NCBI RefSeq assembly: GCF_022348165.1
Contig: NZ_JAKRFI010000010.1
Span: 1 to 64,000 of the forward strand
Direction: 5' to 3'
From: Halomonas sp. McH1-25
Lineage (GTDB): Bacteria; Pseudomonadota; Gammaproteobacteria; Pseudomonadales; Halomonadaceae
DNA: 64,000 nt
Part shown: piece by piece, positions 1 through 12,127 of the stretch
Numbering within the stretch: the stretch's first letter is position 1
Layout of the letters: every line of letters starts with the position of its first letter
Made by a program: the position numbers and the translations under genes
Notes under the pieces: model-generated
What the model saw: the letters and a program-made list of their open reading frames with translations, nothing else
Told to the model about the DNA's origin: nothing
Databases searched by the model: none

Positions 1-125
1 GCGATCTCGCAAAACGGATTCATGGCCATCTTGACGTTGGTAAGGTCGACGTCGGAGTGATCCGCCTTGACGCGGATCTTGACGTTGTAGTCGATGACGC
101 GTTTGACCGCGACGAGTACTTTCAT
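1..125 (-). CDS. etfB: Electron transfer flavoprotein beta subunit, N-terminal part (cut by window edge)
   Basis: The minus strand from 125 reads [20 protein letters not shown] and continues to the window edge, which matches the N-terminus of EtfB. With EtfA this protein forms the soluble heterodimer that collects electrons from acyl-CoA and other dehydrogenases and passes them to ETF:ubiquinone oxidoreductase, whose gene is divergent 410 bases away. Only about 41 codons are visible, so the nucleotide-binding core cannot be inspected. A GAGGA site precedes the ATG. The family call rests on the characteristic [10 protein letters not shown] start and the neighbouring partner gene. Confidence 0.9.
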   Translation of the reverse strand, partial: MKVLVAVKRVIDYNVKIRVKADHSDVDLTNVKMAMNPFCEI

Positions 126-536
126 GGCGTCCTCGTTAGGTTTTCGCTCGATATAACTGGCTGTTATAGATTCATGCAAGCGTTTGATAGGGAGTCGAAG
201 CCGTATGAAGCGTAGTTTGCCACAGCTTGTTAAGGGGCCCAATACGGCCATGCACAAGCTGACGGCACCTATTGACTAAGCATATCACTAGCACGAAAGC
301 AGAGTGGAAGCAAACGACCGTTTTAAATATAGTGTGAGCCAAGCAGAGTATCTAAGCGGTGTCTTGGGAGTCAGGCAGCAACGTGCCCGACCCTGCCTAT
401 ACACGATATGATATGACGCAGTGAAACGACTGCAGTACAGGACATCGACACCAGTGGCCTGTATCGATTCATAAGAATGACAGCCATGACTACGGTGCCG
501 CCGCACGATGGCACCGCTCGACCGAGGAGATGATAC
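126..536. other. Divergent intergenic region, etfB / ETF-QO
   Basis: These 411 bases separate two divergent genes of the same electron transfer pathway. I see no convincing protein-coding gene here: open frames on the minus strand run antisense into the ETF-QO gene and have no family character. The region is more AT-rich than its surroundings, contains a candidate etfB promoter at 151-179 and several -10-like hexamers facing the plus strand (for example TATAGT at 328-333 and TATGAT at 407-412) without good -35 partners. It probably holds the promoters of both units. Confidence 0.6.
151..179 (-). promoter_or_regulatory. Candidate etfB promoter
   Basis: On the minus strand TTGCAT (179-174) and TTATAT (156-151) are separated by exactly 17 bases, and the -10-like element lies about 25 bases before the etfB ATG. 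Matches to the sigma-70 consensus are partial, so this is only a candidate. Confidence 0.3.
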
Positions 537-2210
537 GTGGAACGCGAACACATGGACTTCGATGTGGTCATCGTCGGCGCCGGCCCCAGCGGCCTGGCCG
601 CCGCTTGCCGTCTGATGCAGCAAGCCAATGAGGCCGAGCGCGAACTCAGCGTCTGTGTGGTCGAAAAAGGCTCCGAGGTCGGCGCGCACATCCTTTCCGG
701 CGCCATCTTCGAACCGCGCGCCCTCGATGAGCTGTTTCCTGACTGGGCCGAACGTGGCGCACCCTTGAACACGCCGGCGATACGCGACGAGGTCTATCTT
801 CTCAAGGATGCAAGCTCCGCCCGCAAGCTGCCCAACGCTCTGGTGCCCAAGACCATGCATAACGTCGGCACCCCCGGCGCCGAGAGCGGACAGAACTATG
901 TGATCAGCGCCGGCAACCTGTGCCGTTGGCTGGGCGAGCAGGCCGAGGAACTCGGCGTCGAGATCTTCCCCGGCTTTGCCGCCCAGGAGGTCCTGTACGA
1001 CGAAGGCGGCACGGTGCGCGGCATCGTCACGGGCGACATGGGCGTGGGTGCCGATGGCGAGCCCAAGGATGGCTACATGCCCGGCATGGAACTACGCGCC
1101 AAATACACGCTATTTGCCGAAGGCGCTCGCGGTCATCTCGGCAAGCGCCTCATCGAACGCTTCGACCTGGCCAAGGGGCGTGATCCGCAGCACTACGCCA
1201 TCGGCTTCAAGGAGCTCTGGGACGTTCCCGCCGACCGCCACGAACCCGGTCTGGTCCTGCATGGCTCCGGCTGGCCGCTGGACAAGGACACTCACGGTGG
1301 CTTCTTCCTCTATCATGCCGAGAACCAGCAAGTGGTAGTCGGCCTGATCGTCGATCTCGCCTACCGGAACCCCTACCTGTCGCCCTTCGACGAATTTCAG
1401 CGCATGAAGCACCATCCGCTGCTCAAACAGTATCTCGAGGGCGGCTCCCGCGTAGCCTATGGAGCGCGGGCGATCACCAAGGGGGGCATCAACTGTTTGC
1501 CGAAGATGACGTTCCCGGGCGGGCTGTTGATCGGCTGCGATGCCGGCACGCTCAATTTCGCCAAGATCAAGGGACTGCATACGGCCATGAAGTCGGGCCT
1601 GGTCGCGGCCGAGACGGTGTTCGAGGCCATCCAGGACGGCGGCGATGAAGGTGGCCAGGAGCTCACGTCCTTTACCACCCGTTGGGAGCAGAGCTGGGCC
1701 TATCGCGAGTTGCGCGAGACTGCCAACTTCGGCCCCGCGATTCACAAGTACGGCACGCTAGTGGGCGGGGCTTACAACTTCATCGATCAATGGCTGGGCG
1801 GCAAGCTGCCGGCAGTCCATGACACGACGCCCGACCATGCCAAGCTGGAAAAGGCCGCCAAGAGCCGCAAGATCGACTATCCCAAGCCCGACGGCAAGCT
1901 GTCCTTCGACAAGCCTTCCTCGGTCTTCCTCTCCAATACCAATCATGAAGAGGATCAGCCAAGCCATCTTCGCCTCAAGGATCCTGCCATCCCGATTCGC
2001 GACAATCTGCCGACCTTCGACGAGCCGGCTCAGCGCTATTGTCCGGTCGGTGTCTACGAGGTGGTCGAAGGCGACGACGGCCAGCCGAAGTTCCAGATCA
2101 ATTTCCAGAACTGCATCCATTGCAAGACCTGTGACATCAAGGATCCGGCACAGAATATCGAGTGGGTGGCACCGGAGGGCGGCGGCGGCCCTAACTACCC
2201 GAACATGTAA
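537..2210 (+). CDS. Electron transfer flavoprotein-ubiquinone oxidoreductase
   Basis: A 557-residue protein, the usual length for ETF-QO. It accepts electrons from reduced ETF and passes them to ubiquinone at the cytoplasmic membrane, linking beta-oxidation and choline-derived one-carbon oxidation to respiration. Residues 14-19 (GAGPSG) form the FAD dinucleotide-binding motif. The C-terminus carries the [4Fe-4S] ligands Cys502, Cys526, Cys529 and Cys532 (CIHCKTC). The start chosen is GTG at 537, six bases after GAGGAGA; an in-frame ATG at 552 is an alternative but has a poorer ribosome binding site. etfB lies divergently upstream, and FadE, a likely upstream donor, is encoded later in the window. 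A terminator follows immediately. Confidence 0.96.
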   Translation: MEREHMDFDVVIVGAGPSGLAAACRLMQQANEAERELSVCVVEKGSEVGAHILSGAIFEPRALDELFPDWAERGAPLNTPAIRDEVYLLKDASSARKLPNALVPKTMHNVGTPGAESGQNYVISAGNLCRWLGEQAEELGVEIFPGFAAQEVLYDEGGTVRGIVTGDMGVGADGEPKDGYMPGMELRAKYTLFAEGARGHLGKRLIERFDLAKGRDPQHYAIGFKELWDVPADRHEPGLVLHGSGWPLDKDTHGGFFLYHAENQQVVVGLIVDLAYRNPYLSPFDEFQRMKHHPLLKQYLEGGSRVAYGARAITKGGINCLPKMTFPGGLLIGCDAGTLNFAKIKGLHTAMKSGLVAAETVFEAIQDGGDEGGQELTSFTTRWEQSWAYRELRETANFGPAIHKYGTLVGGAYNFIDQWLGGKLPAVHDTTPDHAKLEKAAKSRKIDYPKPDGKLSFDKPSSVFLSNTNHEEDQPSHLRLKDPAIPIRDNLPTFDEPAQRYCPVGVYEVVEGDDGQPKFQINFQNCIHCKTCDIKDPAQNIEWVAPEGGGGPNYPNM

Positions 2211-2215
2211 GATTG

Positions 2216-2245
2216 CATCGGCATGCCTGGGCATGCCGATGTTTT
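2216..2245 (+). terminator. Rho-independent terminator after ETF-QO gene
   Basis: An 11-base-pair perfect stem (2216-2226 with 2231-2241) with a CTGG loop is followed by TTTT. It begins six bases after the stop codon and separates this gene from the convergent sulfurtransferase gene. Confidence 0.85.
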
Positions 2246-2273
2246 AGCGTTCGTCGCTCAAGTCGGCATTTAG

Positions 2274-3113
2274 TCAGTTGCCGGTCGCTACCTGACGTTC
2301 AGGGTCACGTATCCAATGACTCCACGACCCGGCATAAAGCCGGGGCAAGGGGCGACCGGCGATCGCGTAGGCAAGAATGTTATGGCAGGCGGTGATTCCC
2401 GATCCACAGTAACTGGCTAGCTGATCCGCGTCAGGCAGCTCGGCATCGAGTTGCTCGGATGACTTGAAGCGCCCCCGCTCGGTAAGGTTCGCCGAACTCG
2501 GCCGGCATACCGCCCCGGGAATGTGTCCCGCCACAGGGTCGATGGGCTCGCTCTCGCCGCGAAAACGTTCCGGCGAGCGTGCATCCACTTTCGTGACCGC
2601 CGAATCCGCCACTTCATCCGCGTCGCAGAGTGCCTCACCATTGAACCCAGGTTGCCAATCTCCTGGGGAAACAGGGGAGCGCTCGGCCGGCAATCGCTCG
2701 ACTGCCATTTCTCCTCCCGCGTCGAGCCAGGCCTGCAGTCCACCATCGAGCACCTGCACATTCGGGTGACCTGCCCAGCAGGCCAGCATCCACCAGGCAC
2801 GGGCGGCCGCCAACTGGCCTCCGCGGTCATCGTAGACCACGATAGGTAGCGAAGCACTCAACCCAAGGCGCTTCACGGTGCAGGCGAAAGTAGCTGGCGA
2901 GGGCAGCGGATGCCGGCCATCTTCGCCGGCCGCAGCAGCCATGTCGCGGTCGAGATCGAAATGCACGCTACCGGGAATGTGGCCTCCCTCCCACAGCTGC
3001 CGACCGGCCTGCGGCGACTCCAGGCGCGCACGGCAGTCCAGGATAAATGGCGCGTTATCACTGGCCATGGCAGCACGCAGCGTGGTGGCGTCGATCAGAC
3101 AATCTGGTTTCAT
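2274..3113 (-). CDS. sseA: Sulfurtransferase (3-mercaptopyruvate/thiosulfate sulfurtransferase, SseA type)
   Basis: A 279-residue protein made of two rhodanese domains, the usual size of SseA. It transfers sulfane sulfur from 3-mercaptopyruvate or thiosulfate to a thiophilic acceptor in the cytoplasm. The N-terminal domain has the inactive-rhodanese CRARLESP segment, and the C-terminal domain holds the catalytic loop CGSGIT with Cys236. A CGSG-type loop is typical of mercaptopyruvate sulfurtransferases rather than of thiosulfate rhodaneses (CRKG-type), so the former substrate is favoured. The start overlaps the stop of the upstream helicase gene by four bases (ATGA), which suggests translational coupling. 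Confidence 0.88.
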   Translation of the reverse strand: MKPDCLIDATTLRAAMASDNAPFILDCRARLESPQAGRQLWEGGHIPGSVHFDLDRDMAAAAGEDGRHPLPSPATFACTVKRLGLSASLPIVVYDDRGGQLAAARAWWMLACWAGHPNVQVLDGGLQAWLDAGGEMAVERLPAERSPVSPGDWQPGFNGEALCDADEVADSAVTKVDARSPERFRGESEPIDPVAGHIPGAVCRPSSANLTERGRFKSSEQLDAELPDADQLASYCGSGITACHNILAYAIAGRPLPRLYAGSWSHWIRDPERQVATGN

Positions 3114-5308
3114 GCAGGCGACCCTCCTTGTAGCACTTCGAGCGGTGAGCGGCGAGCGATCAAGCGACGACGGCCGGCGTGCACGAAACGGACATCGACC
3201 ACCGGGTTGTCCGGATCGCCTTCGACGACCAGGATTTCACCATGGCCGAACACATCGTGGCGAACCTGCTGCCCCGGGCGGTAGTGTGCCGCTGGCTCTG
3301 CCACCCCTGCTCCATTGCGAGGCACGACTTCCAGCGATCGCTCGATGCCCAATGCGGCGAAGTAACGGCCGACAAGCGACGGCACCTCTACGCCGAGCGT
3401 TTCATCGCCCTTCTCTTGCAACGCCTGAGCGACGCGATTGCCGTCCTGCCAGGCGCTCTCGGCCAGGAAACGACTGGGACGATGATCACCGGCATCGTGC
3501 AGCATCAGCAAACGCTCCTGCGCTCGGGTGATGGCAACGTAGAACAAGCGGCGTTCTTCCTCGAGCCGCTCTTCATCCAGCGGATTATCTTTACTGTAGT
3601 AGGGAAAATCTTCCTCGTTCATTCCCCACAGCACGACCAGCGGCCATTCCAGGCCCTTGGCGCCATGCACGGTGGTGATCAGCACCCCATCGCCCTGATT
3701 CTCCAGCGGCCGATGCTGCCGTTCGATGAGCTCGTCCGGCGCGAGAGCAAGTTCGTCCGCTTGCTCGATCAACACATCGAGCAAGCGGACGTCCTCCTCG
3801 CCTTTCTCGCGACGCGCAGCAGCACGCTTCAGGATCTTCTCGGCTTCCAAGCGTTCGACTACGAGCTCCAGCAACTTCGCCGGCGCCAGCCCTGCCAGCC
3901 TGGGCAACTCACAGAGCAACTCCCAGCGCCGCTTGAGCGTACGACGCTGGGCAGGCTTGAGCGAGGCAAGAAGCGCATCCTGGCGCTCGGGCCAACGCTG
4001 TGTCTGCGCCAAGTGAAGAGACAATGCCTGGAGGCGTTCACGCGCCACGAACGACGTCGGTTGCGACAGCAGCAGGAGAAGATGAGCAGGCTCTTGCAGT
4101 AGCCTGGCGTCGCGACTCAGCCGCAAATAGCCGGCCAGGGCCTGGACCAGTGGCAGACGAAACACGAAGCGCTCTTCTCGCGCCAGCCGGAAAGGAACTC
4201 CGGCACGCAAGAGCTGGAGCTGCACGGCAACCGAAAGCGCCCAATTCCTTACCAGCACGCAGGCTTGATGGAGAGGGCGGCCTTGGCGTTGCCAAGCCTG
4301 GAGCTCATCGACGAGACGAGCGGCGCCCTGCCCTGCATCGATGACCGTCAATGGGTTTTGCGGCGCCGCCACGCACAGTTGATCGGGGCGACGGCGATTG
4401 CCACGGATGGCATGGTTGGCCGTCAGCGCCAGGGCGTGCCCATGCCGGAACGTCGTCGATAGCGGATAGTCCGTGGCCTGACCGAAAGTCGCCTCGAAGC
4501 GTTCGAGCATGTAGTCGGGACGGGCGCCCCGCCACTCGTAGATACACTGATTGGCGTCACCGACCGCCATGACCTCGGCGCGCGTCCCCGCCAGCAGCGA
4601 AAGCAGTCGCTGCTGGGCTTCATTGATGTCCTGATACTCATCGACGATGACGTGATCGAGAAACCCCTGGACACGACCGCGGGCCTCCTGATCCTCCTCC
4701 AGGCAACGAAGCGGACGATAGAGAAGGTCGGCATAGGTCATACGCCCGTGCTGTTCGAGCAGCGCCTCATAGTGATCGAAGGCCTCGACGAAATGCCGTG
4801 TATCGGGACCGAAATCCAGGCGCTCATAGAATTCGGCTGGCGTCGCCATCTCCGCCTTGACCAAATCGCAAAAATTGCCCAATGCCTCGAGACGCTCCGC
4901 CTCCAACGCAGCGTCACGCATCGAACCGTCCGCCGCTTCCAGGCACCTGTGCACGGCCTGACGCAGCAGGCGTTCGCGCTGCCAGTCGGCAGTCAGCAAT
5001 TCCCGGGGCGGGAGCCACCCCCAACGTGTCAGGCTCTGAGTCAGGCGATGGCCGATGGAATGGAACGTGCGCACCTCGGGCAATGGCCGGCCGGGCGGCG
5101 CCATGGCAACGAGCTTGGCGGTGAAATCCTCGCGGGCGGCCCGGTTGAACATCAGCACCAGGATGCGACGTGCCGGTACGCCCTGTTCGAGGAGATGCAG
5201 GACACGAGCGACCAGCGTCGTGGTCTTGCCGGCACCGGCCACGGCGGCGACTCGCGCATGTCCTTGTCGATGTCGAACGACGGCCCACTGTTCTGCAGTC
5301 AGCTTCAC
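3110..5308 (-). CDS. UvrD/Rep-family superfamily 1A DNA helicase
   Basis: A 732-residue ATP-dependent helicase. All main SF1A motifs are present in order: Walker A GAGKTTT near the N-terminus, motif Ia FNRAAREDF, Walker B VDEYQDINEAQ, motif III GDANQCIYEWRGA, motif V VHGAKGLEWP and motif VI FYVAITRAQERL. A C-terminal region after about residue 650 resembles the small beta domain found at the end of UvrD/PcrA (DVFGHGEILVVEGDPDNPVVDVRF). The start is GTG at 5308, five bases after GGAG, and it overlaps the upstream stop as GTGA; a longer frame reaching 5344 would overlap the preceding gene and lacks a site. It is not the main UvrD (different N-terminus), so no gene name is given. Role: DNA unwinding in repair or replication restart. 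Confidence 0.9.
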   Translation of the reverse strand: MKLTAEQWAVVRHRQGHARVAAVAGAGKTTTLVARVLHLLEQGVPARRILVLMFNRAAREDFTAKLVAMAPPGRPLPEVRTFHSIGHRLTQSLTRWGWLPPRELLTADWQRERLLRQAVHRCLEAADGSMRDAALEAERLEALGNFCDLVKAEMATPAEFYERLDFGPDTRHFVEAFDHYEALLEQHGRMTYADLLYRPLRCLEEDQEARGRVQGFLDHVIVDEYQDINEAQQRLLSLLAGTRAEVMAVGDANQCIYEWRGARPDYMLERFEATFGQATDYPLSTTFRHGHALALTANHAIRGNRRRPDQLCVAAPQNPLTVIDAGQGAARLVDELQAWQRQGRPLHQACVLVRNWALSVAVQLQLLRAGVPFRLAREERFVFRLPLVQALAGYLRLSRDARLLQEPAHLLLLLSQPTSFVARERLQALSLHLAQTQRWPERQDALLASLKPAQRRTLKRRWELLCELPRLAGLAPAKLLELVVERLEAEKILKRAAARREKGEEDVRLLDVLIEQADELALAPDELIERQHRPLENQGDGVLITTVHGAKGLEWPLVVLWGMNEEDFPYYSKDNPLDEERLEEERRLFYVAITRAQERLLMLHDAGDHRPSRFLAESAWQDGNRVAQALQEKGDETLGVEVPSLVGRYFAALGIERSLEVVPRNGAGVAEPAAHYRPGQQVRHDVFGHGEILVVEGDPDNPVVDVRFVHAGRRRLIARRSPLEVLQGGSPA

Positions 5309-5865
5309 AGCAGCTCCGTATCGATCCGCCCCAATGGCTGCCAACTTCCGCCACTAGTCAATCCGAGCTCGATGCCTGCTCCTTGCTGGTGCTGGTCGGC
5401 AAGCTCGACCAGCCGGTAGAAGACATTGCGATTCATCCGTGCGTTCAGTCCGAAGCGCACCGCCACTTCCGGGACAGGTTCACCATGCGGCGTCATGCTG
5501 ATTGTCAGTCGGCGCTCATCGTCCAGGCGCACTCTGTCGCCCACGTTGGTTACCAGCCACCAAACAGTGGCTCCCGACTCATTGGAGGATTCTGCATCGA
5601 CGACCAGAAAGGGACGATCCTCGACGCAAATGCGCATCTTCTCTACCGGGGTCACCAGATAGTAGTCGCCATCGCTTTCGCGGCGCAGTACCGTCGACAG
5701 CAGCCTGACCAGGCGTGGCCGGCCGATGGGTGTGCCCTCGTGCACCCAGACGCCGTCGCTGCGTATCGTTAGATCCATGTCGCCACAGAAGTCGGGGTTC
5801 CAGCGCTCGATCGGCGGTATTTCACCGTTGGCTTCGATGTGGGACAGCAACGGGTCCAGCGACAT
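5305..5865 (-). CDS. DUF1285 family protein
   Basis: A 186-residue soluble protein that matches the DUF1285 family: it opens with the IPPIERWNPDFCGDMDLTI segment and has the WVHEGTPIGRPRLVRLLSTV and YYLVTPVEKMRICVEDRPF blocks typical of it. The function of the family is unknown; structures show a duplicated small alpha/beta fold. An AAGGAG site lies seven bases before the ATG. Its stop overlaps the GTG start of the helicase gene, so the two are probably co-translated. No catalytic motif can be pointed to. Confidence 0.85.
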   Translation of the reverse strand: MSLDPLLSHIEANGEIPPIERWNPDFCGDMDLTIRSDGVWVHEGTPIGRPRLVRLLSTVLRRESDGDYYLVTPVEKMRICVEDRPFLVVDAESSNESGATVWWLVTNVGDRVRLDDERRLTISMTPHGEPVPEVAVRFGLNARMNRNVFYRLVELADQHQQGAGIELGLTSGGSWQPLGRIDTELL

Positions 5866-5887
5866 GTGCCTTCTCCTTGCAGGATTG

Positions 5888-6715
5888 TCAGATCAGCTTG
5901 GCATCGGCGAGCATTTGGCGCATTTCAGCAGATGCCTGAGGCGCTGCAGCACGGAAAAGTCGGAAGAAGTTGACCGTGGTCTGCATGGCCACTTCATCGA
6001 CGCTGATCCCCCGCTCGCGTGCGATGCATTCTGCGACTTCAACGACCCATTGCGGCTCGTTGGGTTTACCCCGATGCGGAACCGGCGCCAGATAAGGACT
6101 GTCCGTCTCGATCAGTAGGCGATCCAGAGGAACCGACCTCGCCAGTTCACGAATCGACTCGGCATTGCGAAAGGTGACGATTCCCGACAAGGAAATGAAG
6201 AACCCCAGCCGGACCGCCTCTCGGGCCATGTCCAGGTCTTCGGTGAAGCAGTGCAGCACACCGCCAACGGCAGGGTCGGTATGCTCACGAATCAGCTGAA
6301 GGGTCTCCTCGCGGGCGTCGCGGGTATGCACGATCACCGGCAGCTCGAGTTCGGCTGCCGCCTGCAGGTGCCGCCTGAAACGCTCGAGCTGTACGTCTCG
6401 GGCAATCGTATCGTAGTGATAATCGAGACCGGTCTCGCCGATCGCCACGGCATCGAAGCGCTCAGCGCAGGCTTTGATGGCCTCGACGCTCGGCTCTTCG
6501 CCTACCTGATGCATGGGGTGGACCCCCGCTGAAATGACGACATCCGCATGGGTACGCGCGATGCCCGCCAAACGTTCGACGTCATCGAGAGTCACGGCGA
6601 TGGCCAGGAACTGACTGATACCGCGTTCGCGAGCCGCGTCGAGCGCCCTGTTCAGGCTGCCTTCGTAGGCGGTCAGATCGAGACGGTCGAGGTGGCAATG
6701 GGAGTCGACAAACAT
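5888..6715 (-). CDS. TatD-family metal-dependent hydrolase (YcfH type)
   Basis: A 275-residue member of the TatD amidohydrolase-like nuclease family. Metal ligands are visible: DSHCHL at residues 4-9, a GETGLDYH block, VIVHTRDA, GVLHCFT and ETDSPYLAP near the C-terminus. Family members are Mg-dependent 3'-5' DNases or related hydrolases; the exact substrate of this YcfH-type branch is unsettled. It is the last gene of the plsX-to-tatD cluster, lying after pilZ, the same order as in pseudomonads. Separation from pilZ is about 100 bases. Confidence 0.92.
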   Translation of the reverse strand: MFVDSHCHLDRLDLTAYEGSLNRALDAARERGISQFLAIAVTLDDVERLAGIARTHADVVISAGVHPMHQVGEEPSVEAIKACAERFDAVAIGETGLDYHYDTIARDVQLERFRRHLQAAAELELPVIVHTRDAREETLQLIREHTDPAVGGVLHCFTEDLDMAREAVRLGFFISLSGIVTFRNAESIRELARSVPLDRLLIETDSPYLAPVPHRGKPNEPQWVVEVAECIARERGISVDEVAMQTTVNFFRLFRAAAPQASAEMRQMLADAKLI

Positions 6716-6815
6716 GCACGTTGCTCGGAATAATCAATGAATCGAAGGGCGAACCGACGGGTCGCCGGTGAGACAGCGGCCGGTCGGCCACATCTACCCG
6801 GCGCCGGATAGGTCA

Positions 6816-7151
6816 CTAAAACGTATAGGTGGCTGCGCCTTTATCCAGCTGTCCAGCCAGGCGGTTTTCGATACGGTCACGAACCGGCTGGTCATCTGCA
6901 CTGAACTGGATGCCGATGCCCGGCACCCGGTGCCCCGAAACGCCGGGGGGCGAGAGCCAGACGACATTGCCAGTCAGCGGCAAACGCTCGCTCTCGTCAG
7001 GCAGGGTCAACAGCAGGAAGACCTCTTGCCCGAGCGTGTAACGCTCCTGCGTAGGCACGAAGATACCGCCACGCTCGAGACTCGGCATATATGCGGACAG
7101 CAGCGTCTGCGTGTCTCGGATGGTCAGAGACATGGCCTTTTTGCCCACCAT
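6816..7151 (-). CDS. pilZ: Type IV pilus assembly protein PilZ
   Basis: A 111-residue single PilZ domain. The sequence LTIRDTQTLLSAYMPSLERGGIFVPT and the later block VVWLSPPG followed by GIGIQF match PilZ of pseudomonads, which is required for type IV pilus assembly. The canonical RxxxR and DxSxxG c-di-GMP ligands are not evident, in keeping with orthodox PilZ proteins that do not bind the nucleotide. The start is ATG at 7151, seven bases after AAGGGA; an in-frame GTG further upstream lacks a site. It sits between holB and tatD, the conserved position in related genomes. Confidence 0.88.
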   Translation of the reverse strand: MVGKKAMSLTIRDTQTLLSAYMPSLERGGIFVPTQERYTLGQEVFLLLTLPDESERLPLTGNVVWLSPPGVSGHRVPGIGIQFSADDQPVRDRIENRLAGQLDKGAATYTF

Positions 7152-7234
7152 TGGTTCGTCCCTTATCAATCGTTCAACGACCACGTTACGAAAACCGGCA
7201 TCGCTTGCCCAGCGCCAATACGCAACGCCGCTCG

Positions 7235-9881
<2,647 letters not shown>

Positions 9882-9897
9882 GCGGTTTCCTTAACGA

Positions 9898-10701
9898 TCA
9901 GGCCGGCGCTGGATAGCCTAGCAGGGCATGAGCCTCGGCCTGCAGCGATCGGTCGAAAGACGGCACGGACCACTCACGCAGCAATGTCCCCGATGGATCC
10001 ATCAGTGAGGCAATTGGCCAGACGCCCTGTACTGAGTTGCCTAGCCATAGGCTGTCCGCTTCGAAAAAAACGTCGTGGCCACGCATGACTTCATGCAATT
10101 CGAATGCATCGAGCAAGCCTGCACGCAACGTCCCGGCGACACCGCATTCCGCCAGTCTCGGCGTTTCCCACCGGCCGTCACACAACCAGAACAGGTTCAT
10201 GCTGGTGGCCTCGATCACGTGGCCGCGACAATCGCTCAGCAATCCCTCGGCAATCTCGGGATCGCTCCACTCCTGCCGCGCCAGGACATTCTCGAGACGA
10301 TTGAGGTGCTTGATTCCCGCCAGGCGAGGCTGACTGCCCAACGTGAGATCGCACAGCCTTACTCGAACGCCCTCCGCCCAACGCGTCGGCTGGGGCACGA
10401 ACGGCACCGAGCGCCAGCGTAGCCGGGGGGCGGCACGCTCGGGCGGCAGATAGCCTCGCCCTCCGCTACCTCGAGTCAACAGAAGCTTGAGGACATGCAG
10501 ACCCGGATCCGACTGCACAGCCAGCTCATCCAAATGCGCACGGCCGGGAAAGGCGATGCCTAGACGACGACAGCCTTCCTGCAGGCGAGCCATATGCTCT
10601 TCCCACAGCAACGGCCGGCCATCGCGTACTAGAACCGTCTCGAAGAGACCGTCGCCGTAGGCCAGGCCACGGTCATCGAAAGGTACCGCCTCGTCGGCCA
10701 T
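9898..10701 (-). CDS. pabC: Aminodeoxychorismate lyase
   Basis: A 267-residue fold-type IV PLP enzyme that converts 4-amino-4-deoxychorismate to p-aminobenzoate and pyruvate in folate synthesis. The N-terminal FDDRGLAYGDGLFETVLV is the hallmark of the family; the PLP lysine lies in IKHLNRLENVLARQEW. The start follows an AGGGCG stretch eight bases after the fabF stop. It is in its standard place between fabF and mltG. Confidence 0.92.
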   Translation of the reverse strand: MADEAVPFDDRGLAYGDGLFETVLVRDGRPLLWEEHMARLQEGCRRLGIAFPGRAHLDELAVQSDPGLHVLKLLLTRGSGGRGYLPPERAAPRLRWRSVPFVPQPTRWAEGVRVRLCDLTLGSQPRLAGIKHLNRLENVLARQEWSDPEIAEGLLSDCRGHVIEATSMNLFWLCDGRWETPRLAECGVAGTLRAGLLDAFELHEVMRGHDVFFEADSLWLGNSVQGVWPIASLMDPSGTLLREWSVPSFDRSLQAEAHALLGYPAPA

Positions 10702-10709
10702 CGCCCTGC

Positions 10710-11948
10710 TCAGACTCGCCCGAAGACCAACGAACCATTGGTCCCGCCGAAGCCGAACGAATTGGACAACGTGTATTCCAGGGCCAGTTGGCGCGCCGTG
10801 TGGGGCACGTAATCGAGCGTGCAGCCTTCCTGGGGGTTGTCCAGGTTGATGGTCGGCGGAGCCACCTGATCACGCAGGGCGAGGATGCTGAAGATTGCCT
10901 CGACGGCGCCTGCCGCCCCCAGCAAATGACCGATCATCGATTTGGTGGAACTGACCGCAACAGATGCTGCCGCCGCGCCCATTACCCGCTCGATAGCCCG
11001 GCTTTCGGCCAAGTCACCGGTCGGCGTGGACGTGCCATGGGCATTGATATAGCCGATCTGCGCCGGATCCACCTGAGCATCGCGGATGGCATTGGCCATG
11101 GCCGCGGCCGCACCACGACCGTCCTCGGGAGGCGCCGTCATATGGTAGGCATCGTCGCTCATGCCGAATCCTTTGATCTCGGCGTAGATGGTCGCCCCAC
11201 GCTGCTTGGCGTGTTCGTACTCCTCGAGTACCAGCACGCCTGCGCCATCGGAAAGCACAAAGCCATCACGATCGCGGTCCCAGGGACGACTCGCCGCCTC
11301 TGGATCGTCGTTACGGGTCGATAGCGCTCGCGCCGCAGAAAACCCGCCGAGTCCCAGGGGGGTAGTCGCCATTTCGGCCCCCCCACAGAGCATGATGTCG
11401 GCATCGCCATAGGCAATGGTGCGCGCCCCATAGCCGATATTATGGGTACCTGTGGTACATGCAGTCGTGATGGCGATGTTAGGCCCCCGGAAGCCATATT
11501 GAATGGCCAGGTTGCCCGCAATCATGTTGATGATGGAGCCCGGCACGAAGAAAGGGGAAATTCGACGCGCCCCGCCCTTGTTGAGGGCATTGTGATTGTG
11601 CTCGATCATCGGCAACCCACCGATGCCCGACCCGATAGCCACACCAATGCGGTCGGCATTGCGCTCATTGCACTCGAAACCGGCGTCTTCGATTGCCTGA
11701 CCACCCGCTGCGATCCCGTATTGAATGAACAAGTCCATCTTGCGGGCATCTTTGGGGTTCAGATAGGGACTGATATCGAAATTCTTGATCGACCCACCAA
11801 AGCGCGTATTGAATCCGCTGGTATCGAAATGCTCGATCGGGGCAATGCCGCTCTTGCCTGCCAGAATATTGGCCCAGCTATCCTTGACGGTGTTACCTAC
11901 CGGCGTCACCAGGCCCAACCCGGTCACCACGACCCTTCTACGAGGCAT
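10710..11948 (-). CDS. fabF: Beta-ketoacyl-ACP synthase II
   Basis: A 412-residue elongating condensing enzyme (KAS II). The catalytic Cys is in [13 protein letters not shown] and the two active-site His residues in [11 protein letters not shown] and [12 protein letters not shown]. It condenses malonyl-ACP with acyl-ACP and is linked in E. coli to temperature control of unsaturated fatty acid content. A GGAGGAG site lies five bases before the ATG. A terminator-like hairpin lies between acpP and this gene, so fabF may be read at lower level than acpP. Confidence 0.96.
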   Translation of the reverse strand: MPRRRVVVTGLGLVTPVGNTVKDSWANILAGKSGIAPIEHFDTSGFNTRFGGSIKNFDISPYLNPKDARKMDLFIQYGIAAGGQAIEDAGFECNERNADRIGVAIGSGIGGLPMIEHNHNALNKGGARRISPFFVPGSIINMIAGNLAIQYGFRGPNIAITTACTTGTHNIGYGARTIAYGDADIMLCGGAEMATTPLGLGGFSAARALSTRNDDPEAASRPWDRDRDGFVLSDGAGVLVLEEYEHAKQRGATIYAEIKGFGMSDDAYHMTAPPEDGRGAAAAMANAIRDAQVDPAQIGYINAHGTSTPTGDLAESRAIERVMGAAAASVAVSSTKSMIGHLLGAAGAVEAIFSILALRDQVAPPTINLDNPQEGCTLDYVPHTARQLALEYTLSNSFGFGGTNGSLVFGRV

Positions 11949-12056
11949 TTGCTCTCCTCCAGATATCCATGTTCGGCACGCACCTGGAAGGCACTTGCCG
12001 CGCTGCGCGCATTATACCCGAAGCATACCGGCTATGTGGCACTGGCGCATAAAACG

Positions 12057-12085
12057 AAAGCCGTCCTGCAACGCAGAACGGCTTT
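12057..12085 (-). terminator. Terminator/attenuator hairpin between acpP and fabF
   Basis: AAAGCCGT (12057-12064) pairs with ACGGCTTT (12078-12085), and on the minus strand the stem is followed by CGTTTTAT. It lies 43 bases past the acpP stop codon. Because fabF follows in the same direction, partial termination would let acpP mRNA greatly exceed fabF mRNA; that role is inference. Confidence 0.7.
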
Positions 12086-12127
12086 CTGGAGCTTCATCGA
12101 GGCGGTCACCGACCGCACTCATATCGC

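Noticed and set aside
288-860. Possible gene in the etfB/ETF-QO gap on the minus strand
   Set aside because: It overlaps the first 320 bases of the ETF-QO gene antisense and shows no known motif or ribosome site.
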